Made by a program: the position numbers and the translations under genes
Shown: positions 11,561 to 23,560 of the stretch, in pieces
How the letters are laid out: each line of letters begins with the position of its first letter
How positions within the stretch are numbered: position 1 is the first letter of the stretch
Assembly (NCBI GenBank): GCA_037176705.1
Contig: CM073889.1
Location: 102,441,890-102,505,889, forward strand
Reading direction: 5' to 3'
DNA from: Molossus alvarezi
Lineage: Eukaryota > Chordata > Mammalia > Chiroptera > Molossidae
Length of the DNA stretch: 64,000 nucleotides
Notes under the pieces: generated by a model
Told to the model about the DNA's origin: nothing
Database searches by the model: none
The model's input: only the letters and a program-made list of their open reading frames with translations

Positions 11561-12520
11561 GGAAATGGCTCAAGAGAAAAGAATCAAGATAAAAATTTAA
11601 AAGGGAAACGCATCACCTCCTACTTAGTCTAACGAGCAGCACATTATATCTGTATTTTTGTTGAAATGCCTTCAGAGCTCTCTTCATTTTCATGACCCCA
11701 CACCATTGATGACCCTGCCACCTTCCCTTAGGAGACTGCAGTGAACTCAAATTGATATATTTTCCTCCTATGAACCACCACACCACGGACAGGATTATCT
11801 CCCCCAGTTCTGTGATCGCTGGACCCTTCCATCCCTTCAGGATTGTCCCAAACAACGCCCCAGCTTCAACCAGGCCAGTTTCTTAAAGGGTAAGTTGAAC
11901 CGTACTTGGGCTCTTGCTAGTTTCCAACATCCTAAGTGACCTTTCGTCTCTTCGAAGTAGAAGCATTTCCTAGAGCTCCCAGTGGTTCCTACCCCAGTTC
12001 TTACCCCTTTACTCATTTCGGACAGCAGGAGGCACCTGGTTTGGGAGTTGGTTACATGTCAGAATTCTCAGCTTCTTCACACATGCAAACTGAATAGAGA
12101 CGTGTAAATCCCACAAGTGATGGGACCATGCCGTGTACTTCTGCACGTGGACCCCGTACCACGTACTACATTGTTTAACACAAATAGTCTTAGAAAATAT
12201 GGTTGAATCTAAGTGGTTATCATGAAACTATTTTATCTGTTAATTCATTACCAAAACTACTGGGATTCTGGCACTTAAAATAGACCATTGGTTTCTTTCC
12301 TGAATCTGATAAACTTTCTAAATCATTTTTTCTCTCTTTTCACTTATAGTATATGGTCATGTGAAAGTAATTTGACATAATAATATCTAAAACGTAGAAT
12401 AAGAGAGTGGACTTAGATAAAAGAAAACAACCCTCACTTAAATCCAACCGCATGTGCAATGAAACCCTTTCACATTACTACTGTCATCCTGAAATTACTT
12501 TTCTAAGTGGCCTCATTTTG
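11561..12520. other. Unassigned sequence
   Basis: I recognise no gene or repeat. A minus-strand open frame (11613-11855) has no family resemblance. It ends abruptly at the GC-rich start of an L1. Confidence 0.4.
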
Positions 12521-14600
12521 AGAAGATGGCAGCGGGCAGGACGGGAGCGAGGTGAGTGTGAGCGGGTGTGAGCGGACGTGCGCGTGGCCGAGCAGGCAGG
12601 GATCGGGGCAGAGGGCCCTGTGCTGTGCACCGAGCGCCGGCCACCAGGTAGGCGGCCCCTCAGCCATCTCCCTGCACGGCCAGGAGGCCCCGCCGTTTTG
12701 GAAGGTCCCGGGTCTTCCCCGGGCGGAGGCAGCGGGAGCGGCTGGGCCAGCGACCTGAGCCCACCAGAGCCCTTGCACCATGGAGGGGTGGACACTCTGT
12801 CAACTGGACCAGCGCACTAGTGGGGCTCTCCAGGTGTCTGCTGCGGGGGCTGCAACCGGGAGCCGAGCACCGTCCCCCACAGCAGCCGCCTGATCGGAGC
12901 CCTGCACCATCCCCGATAGAAAGGGAAACTAAAAAAACAATCCCATTTATCATGGGGCAAAAACATTAAGATACCTAGGAATAAACTTAACCAAAGAAGT
13001 CAAGGATCTCTTCGCAGGAAACTATAGGTCATTGAAAAAAGAAAAAGAGGAAGATATACAAAAGTGGAACAATATATCTTGTTCATGGATTGGAAGAATT
13101 AACATAATTAAAATGTCCATACTACCCAAAGCAATCTATAGATTCAAAGCCTCTGTAATCAAAACAGTTTCCTATTGGCACAAGAACAGGCATATAGATC
13201 AATGGGACAGAACAGAGAACCCAGAAATTGAACCAAGTCATTATGCTCAGTTAATATTTGACAAAGGAGGCAAGAGCATACAGTGGAGTCAAGACAGCCT
13301 CTTTAATAAATGGTGTTGGGAAAATTGGACAGCTACATGCAAAAAAATGAAACTAGACCACCAACTTACACCATACACAAGAATAAACTCAAAATGGATA
13401 AAAGACTTAAATGTGACTCATGAATTCATAAAAACCCTAGAAGAAAATGTAGGCAACAAAATTTCAGACATCACATGCAGCAGAATTTTCATTGATATAA
13501 TGCCTAAGGCAAGAGAAACAAAGGAAAAAATGAACACACAGGACTACATCAAACTAAAAAGCTTCTGCACAGCAAAAGAAATAAGCATCAAAATGGAAAA
13601 GGAAACCACTATATGGGAGAGCATAATTGCCAACAATACATCAGATAAGGGGTTAATTTCCAAAATATATAAAGTACTCACATAACTCAACATAAGGAAG
13701 ACAAAGAATCCTATTAAAAAATGGGCAGAGGACCTAAATAGACACCTCTCCAAACAGGACATACAAATAGCCAAGAGACGTATGAACAAAAGCTCAATGT
13801 CACTAATCATCAGAGAGATGCAAATTAAAACAACAATGAGGCATCACCTCACACCTGTCAGAATGGCCGCCATCAACAAATCATCAAACAACAAGTGCTG
13901 GTGAGGGTGTGGAGAAAAGGGGACTCTGGTACACTGCTGGTAGGAATGCAGACTGGAGCAGCCACTGTGGAAAACAATATGGTGCTACCTCAAAAAGTTA
14001 AAAATTAAACTGTCATTTGACCCAGTGATCCCACTTCTAGGAATATACCCTAAAAAGCCTGAAACACCAATCAGAAAAAAATATATGTACCCCTATGTTC
14101 ATAGCAGCACGATTTACTGATAAGATCTGGAAAAAGCTCAAGTGTTCATTAATAGATGAGTGGAAAAAAGCTGTGGTATATGTACACAATGGAATACTAT
14201 GCGGCTGTAATAAAGAAAGATCTCATATCCTTTGAGACAACATGGAAGGATCTGGAGAGTATTATCCTAAGCAAAACAAGCCAATCAGAGAAAGACATAT
14301 ATCACATGATCTCACTTATTTGTGGAATATAATGAACAAAACAAGCTGATGAACAAAATAGACCCAGAGACATAGAAGTAGGGTACAGACTGACAAACCT
14401 CAGAAGAGGGGGTCAGGGGGGAGGAAAGAGTTAAAGCACAGCACTTATATGCATGTATGTGTAACCATGGACATAGACAACAATGCTGGGGACGGAGCAG
14501 TGGGTGGGGCAGGGGGGATGGGAGGAGGGTGTCAATGGGGGGAAAAGGAGAAACACCTGTAACAAAAATAAATTAATGAAAAAAATTAAAAATTAAAAAA
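12521..14600 (+). mobile_element. Bat L1: 5' UTR-like head joined to ORF2 3' part and 3' UTR
   Basis: The first about 390 bp (12521-12912) are GC- and CpG-rich. They start with AAGATGGC (12523-12530), the YY1-like motif found at L1 5' ends. At about 12913-12920 the text switches directly to the last third of ORF2 ('ctaaaaaaacaatcccattt', then KYLG-type 'gatacctaggaataaactt'). All of ORF1, the endonuclease and most of RT are absent. The 3' UTR runs to 'acctgtaacaaaaataaatt' and an A-rich tail. I found no convincing TSD. The same 3' end recurs at 38540 and 26176, so this is the more recent bat L1 lineage of the window. Confidence 0.8.
13032..13685 (+). pseudogene. L1 ORF2 C-terminal fragment, open for 217 codons
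   Basis: This is the C-terminal part of the L1 ORF2 protein, downstream of the RT core. It shows [47 protein letters not shown] and LKSFCTAKE in family order. Between 'AIYRF' and 'KASVIKT' (around 13142) about 70 residues usual in the family are absent without a frameshift. The frame ends early at KVLT-stop; the rest of the family sequence continues to about 14340 in other frames ([19 protein letters not shown] region near 13800-13860). The ATG is an internal methionine, not a real start. It is non-functional alone because endonuclease and RT are missing. Confidence 0.85.
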
Positions 14601-14668
14601 TAAACCATGAGGAAAAAAACATTACGTTTGAGCCTCTGAACAAGGGTTATTAAAAATAAAACATCTTC

Positions 14669-14898
14669 ATAGAGCATCGGCCTGCAGTCCAGAGAGACCC
14701 GGGTTTGGTTCCAGCTAAGGGCACATACCTCAGTTGCAGTTTGCTCCCGGCCCTGGTTGGGTTGTGCGGGTGGCAGCCACTCGATGTGTCCCTTTCACGT
14801 CGATGTTTTTTTTCTCTCTCTCTCCCTCCCACTTTATCGGAATAAAAAAAAAGGAAAAATGTCCTCGGGTGAGGATAAAAAAAATAATAATAAAAAAT
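14669..14898 (+). mobile_element. VES-type SINE, lineage A, 5'-truncated, with TSD
   Basis: It starts inside the A-box region (AGAGCATCGGCCTGCAG) and ends 'gtcctcgggtgaggata' plus A-rich tail. A 16-bp TSD (aaaataaaa-c/t-atcttc) lies at 14653-14668 and 14899-14914 with one mismatch. The short head fits 5' truncation during reverse transcription. Confidence 0.92.
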
Positions 14899-14914
14899 AA
14901 AATAAAATATCTTC

Positions 14915-16838
14915 CCCCTTCTCCCTACTCTACCATCTAGGAAAACATTTTTTTCTTGACCTTTCTGATCAGATCCCAGGAAATAAAACAGAGGCTCATA
15001 ATTGTTTTCACCATACTTAACATTTTTTATTTGTAAGTAAATTTACCCTGACTCCACACAAGCCAAGAATTAAAATGCAAATAAGAGAGATTGGACATAG
15101 ACAGAGGTTAAGCATTCTCTCAAGTCTACAAAAGGACCATGTCCAATAGGACTGACAAACACAAAATATTTCTATGAGCTGTTTTTCAGAGGGCCATGAT
15201 ATAATGAATTAAATTTGATTTGACCTCATTAACAAATAGTACTGATCACAGAGCTGATCTATGTTTAGTTTTAAAGATTTTTTTAAACTCCTTACTTCCT
15301 CTCACATAGAAACCCACCAACGTGTTTTCCTTGGTCCCCACCCCCTCTTCCACTAGAACCCCCAACTCTATTGTTCTCTGCAGCAGCAAAGTTGTAGTGT
15401 AGACCCGGCCTGTCTGTTGGGTTAAAACTCAGAGGAGGAGCCTGAGTCTCTGGAAGACCCTAAAACCCAGAGGCAGCTGGGCTCTTCCAGCCCCAAACCC
15501 TCCGAACTCCTCAGCCTGCTTTTACCTCCCAGAGTCGCATCTTCCCCCTCCCTCACCCCTTTCTTAAAAATACACCTCTAGGCTTGGGCGTTTCCCTACC
15601 ATCGGGTTGGCAGGCTGCAGAGGTGAAGGTGGGCTGATTCTGCTGATGGCAGAGGCAGAGGTATGTTCACGGCTGGAACTCAGAACTCATTTTCCCATAG
15701 ATACCATGGAAGCCACGGTGTATTGTTAGGTAGGTTCTAGAGCACATTTGGAACTTCAGATGAGGTATGTGAGTCAGATGGATTTTTGTGAGCTCTTTTG
15801 GGCACCTACCTACTCATTTTAAGGTTGTTTCCTTAGGAAAATGGCTCTGAGTTGCAGTCCATTGACGATGCGCTCTTTGTGTAGAGGGAGCCCCAGGGAC
15901 ACATGCCTAAATTCTTTGTCTGCTGAGAATCCAGGCAGGTGTGGGTCACTTTGAAGGGCTCAGTTTACTATCCCCCCACTCCAGGCCGAAGATCTCCCGA
16001 GTTGGAGAAACCAGGAGCCCCTTTAGAGGGAGTACCCAAGGGGGAAATAACAGACCTGAGTCGGGAGAAGATGCACCTGAATTTGGTGCAAGGACTGTGG
16101 CCAGGGCAGAAAGGGGGGCTCAGGGATGGTAGGGGTGAAGGCTTTCCAGAAGGTCTTTTGGCCCAGGCCTTAGAGATTTTAACAGTCTTAAATTGTTAAG
16201 GTAGTTTCTATAGGCTTGTGCCAGAGCTGTTGGCAGGAGGGTTGTAATAAAAAGCAAGTGGAACAAAGAACTGTATATTTAGAATTCTCTATGAAATGGA
16301 GGCCAGGGGTAAAGTTATCTTGTGGCCTAAAAATAGAGTACATCACAAATGTGTGTGTGACTCCCTGTTCAGTTGGAACAAAAGAAATGTGTAGCTATAG
16401 CCAGGGCCATCCAACCTGGTGATAACAGGAGGTGTGATGGTAACAGAAAGGAAAGCAAGATCCCTTTTGAAATGATGAAAGACTGGAAACTACCATAAAG
16501 TGGGAGAAAGAGTGATCATAGCCATTTATGAATCTGTGTGGGGTCCTATAGGATCAGAAAAAGGATCTGGGGCATTGGGCTGCAGAGATTTTGATGGAAC
16601 GGTCTGATCTAGATTTAATAAATAATTATTGCTATTGTCATTCTTTTTATTGGGTCCTGGGGAAACTTGGCTGCTTTTATACACCCCTTGGTGTTTACTA
16701 CAGCATCATGCATAATAAAGTAGCTCTGAATAAATGTTACTGACAGCCTAAATAAATAAACTTAAAGAAAATAGAATAAAACTAAATACATACATTGAGG
16801 TTTGGGAAAAGGCAAACAAGTATCATGTGCTGCAATAT
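14915..16838. other. Unassigned sequence, no gene identified
   Basis: Nearly 2 kb with little repeat signal. A TATA-like 'ttaaaaata' at about 15564 is followed 90 bp later by a donor-like 'cagaggtatgtt' (about 15656). Open frames at 15939-16199 have no resemblance I can name. A weak L2/MIR-like tail occurs near 16700-16740. Confidence 0.35.
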
Positions 16839-17079
16839 ATATATTTTTTATATTTTTTTATCCTCACCCGAGGACATTTTTCCTTTTTTTTTAGAGTGGG
16901 AGAGAGAGAGAGAGAGAAATATCGACGTGAAAGTGACATATCGAGTGGCTGCCACCCGCACGACCAACCAGGGCCGGGGACAAACTGCAACGAAGGTACA
17001 TGCCCTTAGCGGGAACCGAACCCGGGTCTCTCAGGACCGCAGGCCGACGCTCTAACCGCTGAGCCAAACTGGCCGGGGC
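16839..17079 (-). mobile_element. VES-type SINE, lineage A, with perfect TSD
   Basis: On the minus strand it runs from GCCCCGGCCAGTTTGGCTCAG to the 3' hairpin and T/A tail. A 15-bp perfect TSD (catgtgctgcaatat) lies at 16824-16838 and 17080-17094. Both promoter boxes are nearly intact, so this is a fairly young copy. Confidence 0.95.
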
Positions 17080-17258
17080 CATGTGCTGCAATATTGAAGA
17101 TACACTGTGTAAGGTTTGGAAGCTGAATGTAGCCTTTGTTGATTATTGTAACTGTTGATGATGCCTATTCAGTCTTTGCCTTCAAAGGAACTCAATAGAA
17201 TTAAGAAGAAAAAAACCATAGGTTAAAGTTTGTTTTGTGGTCTCTAAAAGTGATCTAC

Positions 17259-17886
<628 letters not shown>

Positions 17887-17899
17887 AAAAGTGGTCTAC

Positions 17900-18205
17900 T
17901 AGTAAAGAGCAGTGGTGGTGGTATGTAGGAAGGAATTTTTGATGAGAGGCATAGTGTGGATTCTAGCCATTGATTTTTATAGCCAGAAGGAGCTCTCCCA
18001 AGCACTTGGAGTAGAGTATGGCTATAGAAATTGGCCCTTCTCTCAATAAAATTGTCTATGTGTTACATTTTGGCACATTGAGTTGGGGGGTGGGGATGGA
18101 GGCCTGCCTTGCTCTAGTCTGTGTAATAAGCAAAAATGTATACAACCGAAGTACTTCATAGATGTCAGGTGCTCTTACTCATGTAAGATGCCTATTAATT
18201 ATCCT
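17900..18205. other. Unassigned sequence
   Basis: I recognise no gene or repeat. Confidence 0.4.
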
Positions 18206-18330
18206 TTGATTTAACAAATATTTATTGAACTCCTATTATGTGCCTGGACTGGGGTCAGCCCTCTGGAAGAACTGGAGATGGCCTCAAGTTTCTCTGCTCT
18301 TATACTGGCAGGGACTTAGAAGATCTCATT
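18206..18330 (+). mobile_element. L2 fragment
   Basis: Contains the L2 signature 'atttaacaaatatttattgaactcctattatgtgcc'. Confidence 0.65.
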
Positions 18331-18720
18331 CCTTTTTTATTCCTTGGGGCTCCTTTCTTGGAAATTTTCAAAGTTGCAGCAGGTGTAGATTTTTCTTCGT
18401 AGATTGCAGAACCGCTGGCAGACATGTCCATTCCCTCTTGGCGTGCCCTGAGAGAATGAGCCCTCCCTACAGGCAGGAGCCCAGTGGAAAAGGAGACCGT
18501 GAAGAGGGAAAGAGCTGCAGGACAGGCAGGGAGGAAGTCCCGATGACAGAATGTCGTCATGGAGTCTTTGCTGCCCCTACCTTTCCGTCATCTGATTTTA
18601 TGAACCCATGAAGTCATCTAAGGTAGTTTGACACAGGTTTCCATGACTTGCACCTGAAGAGTCTCTACACAGTGTTCAACCCTGAACCCGTTGTCTTCCT
18701 TTCCCAAAGCTGCACTTTCT
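18331..18720. other. Unassigned sequence
   Basis: A plus-strand frame (18225-18611) spans this interval, but it begins inside the L2 copy and resembles no known protein. I call no gene. Confidence 0.4.
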
Positions 18721-19670
18721 ATATCCTGGTTAATGGTTTTGCTCACCACTTTGTCCCCTCAGGTCAGAAATCTGGGAGTTATTCTAGACTTCTTCCTTCC
18801 CATCACCCCTGACGGTCAATGATGATCACCAAGTCCTCATGATGTTGCCCTAACTATTCCTTGAACCCATCTCCCCATTTCTATAATCATTACCTTAGTA
18901 TAGGTCCTCATGAGCTCTTGCTGGGGTTTTGCAATGGTCTTCTACCTGGGTTCCTTCCAGTTTCATCCTTGTTAAATCCATCCTCCACATAGCAGGTATA
19001 GGAAAGTATCTAAAATTCAAACCTAGCTTTAACAGTACAATACCTAAGTTTTCCATGACCCAGTCCTACCCTCTCCAGTTTCTACACACTATACCTTTCA
19101 TTTTACACTGCATTGATCAACTTTAAAAAGCTTATTATTTCACACACAAACCAAGTCCAGGCTCTCTCTACATCAGTAGCTATGATGGCTTCGATACTTA
19201 GGAAGAGAGGTAGTCTGTTTCAGCAGTCGTCAGTATTTCATTTTCTACAAGATAAAACCTAAATTTTGTAGGTTGTCATTTAATGCCCTCCCTACCTTTT
19301 TATACTCCCATCTATGTAAGAATCATAATACAATTACCCACAAATATCTCCACCCCCATCCTGTTTGTTTGTTTACACAGATCTCTGCCCTCCACCCTTC
19401 ACTTCTTTTCTGGAATTCACTTGTACCTACCCTCAAGGCATTGCACCCTACACTGAATTCTTGCCCTTCTAGCATCTAAATTCTTATCATTTGCACAAAT
19501 AACTCTTCCTTTTTATGATCACTTACTACATATTGCTTTATATTGATATTTGACTTTACGAGTATGTCCTATCTCTGCCACAAGTTCCAAGGTCGTTGAG
19601 GACAAGGACTATGCCTCAGGCCTCTGAGTGTGCTCAGCATGTTGTTTTGTATATGGTGGGTACTCAGTGG
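18721..19670 (-). mobile_element. Long L2 copy, antisense
   Basis: Phrases typical of L2 read in reverse: 'tctgggagttattctagacttcttcc', 'ccaagtcct', 'atccatcctccacatagcagg', and a closing 'aggacaaggactatgcctcagg...gtgggtactcagtggatgttt'. The extent of about 950 bp is unusually long for L2 in this window. Confidence 0.65.
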
Positions 19671-20202
19671 ATGTTTGTGGGTTTTCTTCTCCTGGATCCA
19701 TTCTCTTCTCTTGAGTCATGGCAGACCCACATTTTGGTGAGTTTTTAATAAATGAGTTCAGAGAAGACAAGGCCAGTAAATTTGAACTTCCAAATGTAAA
19801 AGTCATTTAAGGTCAGATTCCTCAGTTCCCACAAAGGGTATAATCACTTTTATGGGGTGCATAGCAAGAGTCTAACATTCTACTGAGTAAGTCCCAGGAG
19901 GCTGTAACTTTTGTGTCAATGAAAATTATAATTACTGAGTACATTTATAATGCTGTGGAAATCATGAATGTTATAATTCATGCATCTGTAAAATTGCCAT
20001 TTCATGGCTCATGAAAGATACAAGCTTAAGACAAAGAAGAACAAGAAAACCTTGGAATCAGATTTCTGGTCACAATAAAGCTACTTTAAAACAGTCTGGG
20101 ACTCTAATTTTTACTTCTCTTTACATATATTCCTATTTCTTTTTTAATATTTCACCTTAAATTGGAGCTCATGAACAGAGAAATTATTTGTATTTCTATT
20201 TT
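19671..20202. other. Unassigned AT-rich sequence
   Basis: No recognisable gene or repeat. Confidence 0.4.
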
Positions 20203-20420
20203 ACTTATTTATTGATTGATTGATATTAGAGAGAGAGAGGAAGGGAGAGGGAGAGAGAGACAGAAACATTGATGAGAGAGAACATTGATTGGCTGCCTCC
20301 TGAATGCGCCATCACTGGGGATCAGACCCACAACCTGGGCATGTGCCCCGATTGGGAATAAAACCAGTGAACTCTTGGTGCAGGGGTTGATGCTCAACCA
20401 CTGAGCCACACAGGCCGGGC
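20203..20420 (-). mobile_element. VES-type SINE, lineage B
   Basis: On the minus strand the head is GCCCGGCCTGTGTGGCTCAG, with a CT-rich body. The B box is weakened (ggttttattcc). I found no clear TSD. It forms an inverted pair with the SINE at 20684. Confidence 0.88.
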
Positions 20421-20683
20421 TGCTCTCAAGATTCTCTTACCCATTTTTATAAATTTTTGATTCCAATGAGAATTGTAGTCAACACCCTGATCATCTCAAT
20501 ATAGAAGGCATTTTTTTTCTAAAGATCTTAGACATGGGTTACATTTCATTGATCCTCCCCTAGAATTTAGTATTGTTTCTGTTGTAAATGACATTTGCAC
20601 TTATTTGGCTTATTCAAAAAGGGAATTCATTGGCTCATCTAAGTTAAAAATGTTATGTACGACTTGATCAAGATTCAGGCACA

Positions 20684-20897
20684 GCCTGACTGGTGTGGCT
20701 CAGTGGTTGAGCGTCAACCCATGCAACAAGAGGTCACTGATTCTGTCCCGGTCAGGGCACATGCCTGGGTTGTGGGCCAGATCCCCGGTGGAGGGCATGC
20801 AGGAGGCAGCCAATCGATGTTCTCTCTCATCGATGTTTCTATTTCTCCCTCTCCCTTCCTCTCTAAAATCAATAAAGAAAAAAATTAAAAAATAAAA
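20684..20897 (+). mobile_element. VES-type SINE, lineage B, with TSD
   Basis: GCCTGACTGGTGTGGCTCAG head and 'aaaatcaataaag' end. A perfect 14-bp TSD (aagattcaggcaca) lies at 20670-20683 and 20898-20911. Confidence 0.95.
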
Positions 20898-20979
20898 AAG
20901 ATTCAGGCACAACTGGAGTTAGAGCTAAAAAGATGTCATAAATGTTTTTTTCTTCACCATCTTTCTCTTTTACCAACTG

Positions 20980-21090
20980 TTGCCTTAAGTTCTATATCTC
21001 ATCCTTTATCCCTTAGCACATTGTCTGATGCTTCTTAGTCGATGCTCCACAAATATTTAATTCATGAGTGAATCAATGGAACAGTGTGTA
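20980..21090 (-). mobile_element. L2 3' tail, antisense
   Basis: The order 'cttagcacattgtctgatgcttcttagtcgatgctccacaaatatttaattcatgagtgaa' matches the reversed L2 3' end. Confidence 0.5.
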
Positions 21091-21567
21091 CACCAACAGT
21101 GCGGAGGAGCCGTAGGGAGCTCTTCACCTGGAGTAGCCCTGTATCTCCTCAAGTTTCAAGACAGCAAGAAAGATTGATACTGTCTTTCCTAGAAGTCCTA
21201 GCCAATAGATCTCATTGGCTCTCAGTGGTTTTGTGACCATCCTGAAACCAATCACTATGGCCATGATTTTACTTAAACCTGGGGGAGAGGCATAATAGGC
21301 ATCCCTGGCCTCACCAAATGTTTGTGGACTGAAAATGTGGGTGAATTGGTATTGATCTTTCAGAAATTCACTTACTGAACTCTCAGGAACAATCAAACTT
21401 GTTCACTACATTCTCTTTTGATAATATATTTTCTTGGCCTCAGATTCTTGGTTCTTCTGTTATCTGGTAATTACCTCCTTTGGTCTTTAAATGTTCAAGT
21501 CTCTCAAGGCTAGATCCTGGGCCATCTTTTAACTGGCCTCTATTCTAGGTGATTTTATTCATGCACT
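21091..21567. other. Unassigned sequence
   Basis: No recognisable gene or repeat. A minus-strand 90-codon frame (21124-21396) has no resemblance. Confidence 0.4.
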
Positions 21568-21574
21568 ATGCTTT

Positions 21575-21660
21575 TTAAAAAATCTTTATTGTTGAAAGTA
21601 TTACAGAGGCCCCCCTTTCCCCCCTATTTAACCCCCTCCTCTCCACTCCCACTCCCCTCA
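21575..21660 (-). mobile_element. Very short L1 3' end, antisense
   Basis: In reverse this reads the bat L1 ending ('ggagggggtt...ggggggaaagggggg', then 'ctctgtaatactttcaacaataaag'). A 7-bp repeat (atgcttt) at 21568-21574 and 21661-21667 may be the TSD. The insertion is severely 5'-truncated. Confidence 0.65.
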
Positions 21661-21789
21661 ATGCTTTAGTGACCACCTAAAAATAACTTGAAATTTCTTC
21701 TGTAACCCAGCAGAAACCCCTATCCCCCAAATAAACCTGTTCTGAGCAGAGTTTTCTGTTGCAGCGAATTGAACCACTATCTATTTAGT

Positions 21790-22209
21790 TTAGTAAGTTG
21801 GAAACCCAAGTGCCACCTTCAACATGGCCCTCATCCTCTCATTCTTAGCTGATGTCACCAAGTTCTAAAAATTTTACTTCCTCAATCTCTCTCAAATCCT
21901 ACTTCTCTCAACCTTTATAGCCCCACCTTAGTCCAAGCCACTATCTTCAATCATCTAATTACTGTACAAATTCTCAACTCGTTTCCAATGTTTCTGCCTT
22001 CTTTCAACCTATTTTTATTTTTGTAGTTAGAGTGCAATTTTTTTTTTCAGAATGTAAATTCAGAGACCCCATTGGTCTTAAAAAGACAGAATAAAGTTCC
22101 TACTGTGCTCTACAAAACTTTGCTAATATAGCTCCTCACCGTAGCTCTTCATATTCTCCTCTTGCCCTCTTATCCACCATAGTGGCCCCCTTTCACTTTC
22201 TTGACACAT
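21790..22209 (-). mobile_element. L2 copy, antisense
   Basis: Reversed L2 phrases: 'caagtcc...cttcaacatggccctcatcc', 'gccccaccttagtccaagcc', 'tagctcctcaccgtagctcttcatattctcc'. The copy probably continues at 23160 beyond an MLT1 and another old repeat. Confidence 0.6.
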
Positions 22210-22655
22210 TGTGGTAGAGAATAATACATCCCCCCAAAGATGTTCATGTCCTAATCACCAAAACCTCGGAATGTTACCTTGCACGGCCAGAGGGACTTTG
22301 TAGGCATGATTAAGTCGGGGATCTTGAGATGGGGAAATTTTCTTGGATTATCCAGGAAATCCCAATATAGTCACGAGGATTCTTATAAGAAGAGCAAAGC
22401 ATGAGAATCAAAGGCAGAGAAGGAGACGTGATGACAGAGCAGAGGTCAGAGTGATGTGAGGAGGGGTCTTCAAGTTAAGGAATGCAGGAGGCTGGTAGTA
22501 GCTGGAAAAGGCAAGGAAATAGAGCCTCCTCTAGAGTGTCCAGAAAGGAATACAGTCTTATCAACACCTCCATTTTAAGACTTCAGAACTGTAAGATAAT
22601 ACATTTGTTTTAAGTCACTGAATTTGTGATGATTTGTTACAGCTCCAATAGCACA
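22210..22655 (+). mobile_element. MLT1-type (ERVL-MaLR) LTR
   Basis: MLT1 order: 'taatacatccccccaaagatgttcatgtcctaatc', 'ggaatgttacctt', 'gatcttgagatggggaaa', 'ttcttataagaag', 'cttcagaactgtaagataatacattt'. This is a solo LTR-like copy with no internal retroviral sequence. Confidence 0.8.
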
Positions 22656-22659
22656 CCAC

Positions 22660-23158
22660 TGAGCTGAATGCAGTGTGTTTGTCCAGATTGATTCTCCACT
22701 CTTCTTTGTGCTGCTCCATGCCCTGAGGCTGACCTGTGTGTTGACGTCAGTGGGCGCTCTTACTTCTGGTCCTGGTAGGGCTTGGCCAGTGGGAGGTACA
22801 CACAGGAGATTGGAGGGCAGATGGGCTATTTGTTTTCTCTACTACTACCCTACTGCATCTCTGTTGGCTGGTTGTACGCCTTTAGTTGAAGACCGCAGCT
22901 TTGTTCAGGTGGTCCTGCTGTATAGTTCCCGGTTGCAGGTTCTAATAACTGCTTTATTTCCCTGCCTCATTAAGCTGGGGTGCTAGTAGCAGTGGTTTTG
23001 GTGTTGGTTAATGTCTCCCTGCTGTTGCTAGCCTAGGATATTACACTATTCTGTACTATTTTTTTTCCATATCATGGCTTCATCTTGTTAAATAGTCTCT
23101 TTATTAAACAATCCTAAAATTACCCAGATTGAAAGAGCCATCTGCTTCCCCACAGGAT
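22660..23158 (+). mobile_element. Old interspersed repeat, family not named
   Basis: 'gttaatgtctccctgctgttgctagcctagg', 'ttgttaaatagtctctttattaaac' and 'gagccatctgcttcc' recur in my memory of a mammalian-wide repeat. I cannot give the family. The 103-codon frame at 22675-22986 inside it is therefore not a gene. Confidence 0.45.
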
Positions 23159-23159
23159 G

Positions 23160-23440
23160 CTGACTCATACAGACCTCATTATTTTCCCTTCTGCCTCAGG
23201 GCCTTGGGACATGCTGCTACCGTTGCCAGGAAAGCCCCTTTTCAGATCTGTGCTCTGTTCCTGCATTAATCCTCAAATTCTTAAATAGCACTTCCTCAAG
23301 TAAGTCTTTCCTCCCCCTAGACAAAGGCAAGTACTATACAACATCATAACACTATATACCTATACACCATGTCCCTAACCACAATGATAGCCTCATAGTG
23401 TTTATGAGTTCATTTTATTATTGTTTATCTTTCCTTCTAG
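23160..23440 (-). mobile_element. L2 copy, antisense
   Basis: Reversed L2 text: 'ttcccttctgcctcagggccttgg', 'cttcctcaagtaagtctttcctccc'. Confidence 0.6.
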
Positions 23441-23444
23441 AGCG

Positions 23445-23560
23445 GCATTATCCTATAGAGTAGCCACAAGCCACACATGGCTATTGAACACTTGAAATGT
23501 GGCTAGCTTAACTGTTTAATGAAATTTTAAATTTTATTTAATTCTAATTAAAGGAGCTCT
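23445..23560 (+). mobile_element. hAT-Charlie-type DNA transposon fragment
   Basis: 'agtagccacaagccacacatggctattgaacacttgaaatgtggct' is a hallmark of a MER-type non-autonomous hAT element, followed by an AT-rich interior. Confidence 0.6.

Noticed and set aside
13032..13685. 217-codon open frame as a host gene
   Set aside because: The reading is L1 ORF2 C-terminus; the ATG is internal and the element lacks endonuclease and RT.
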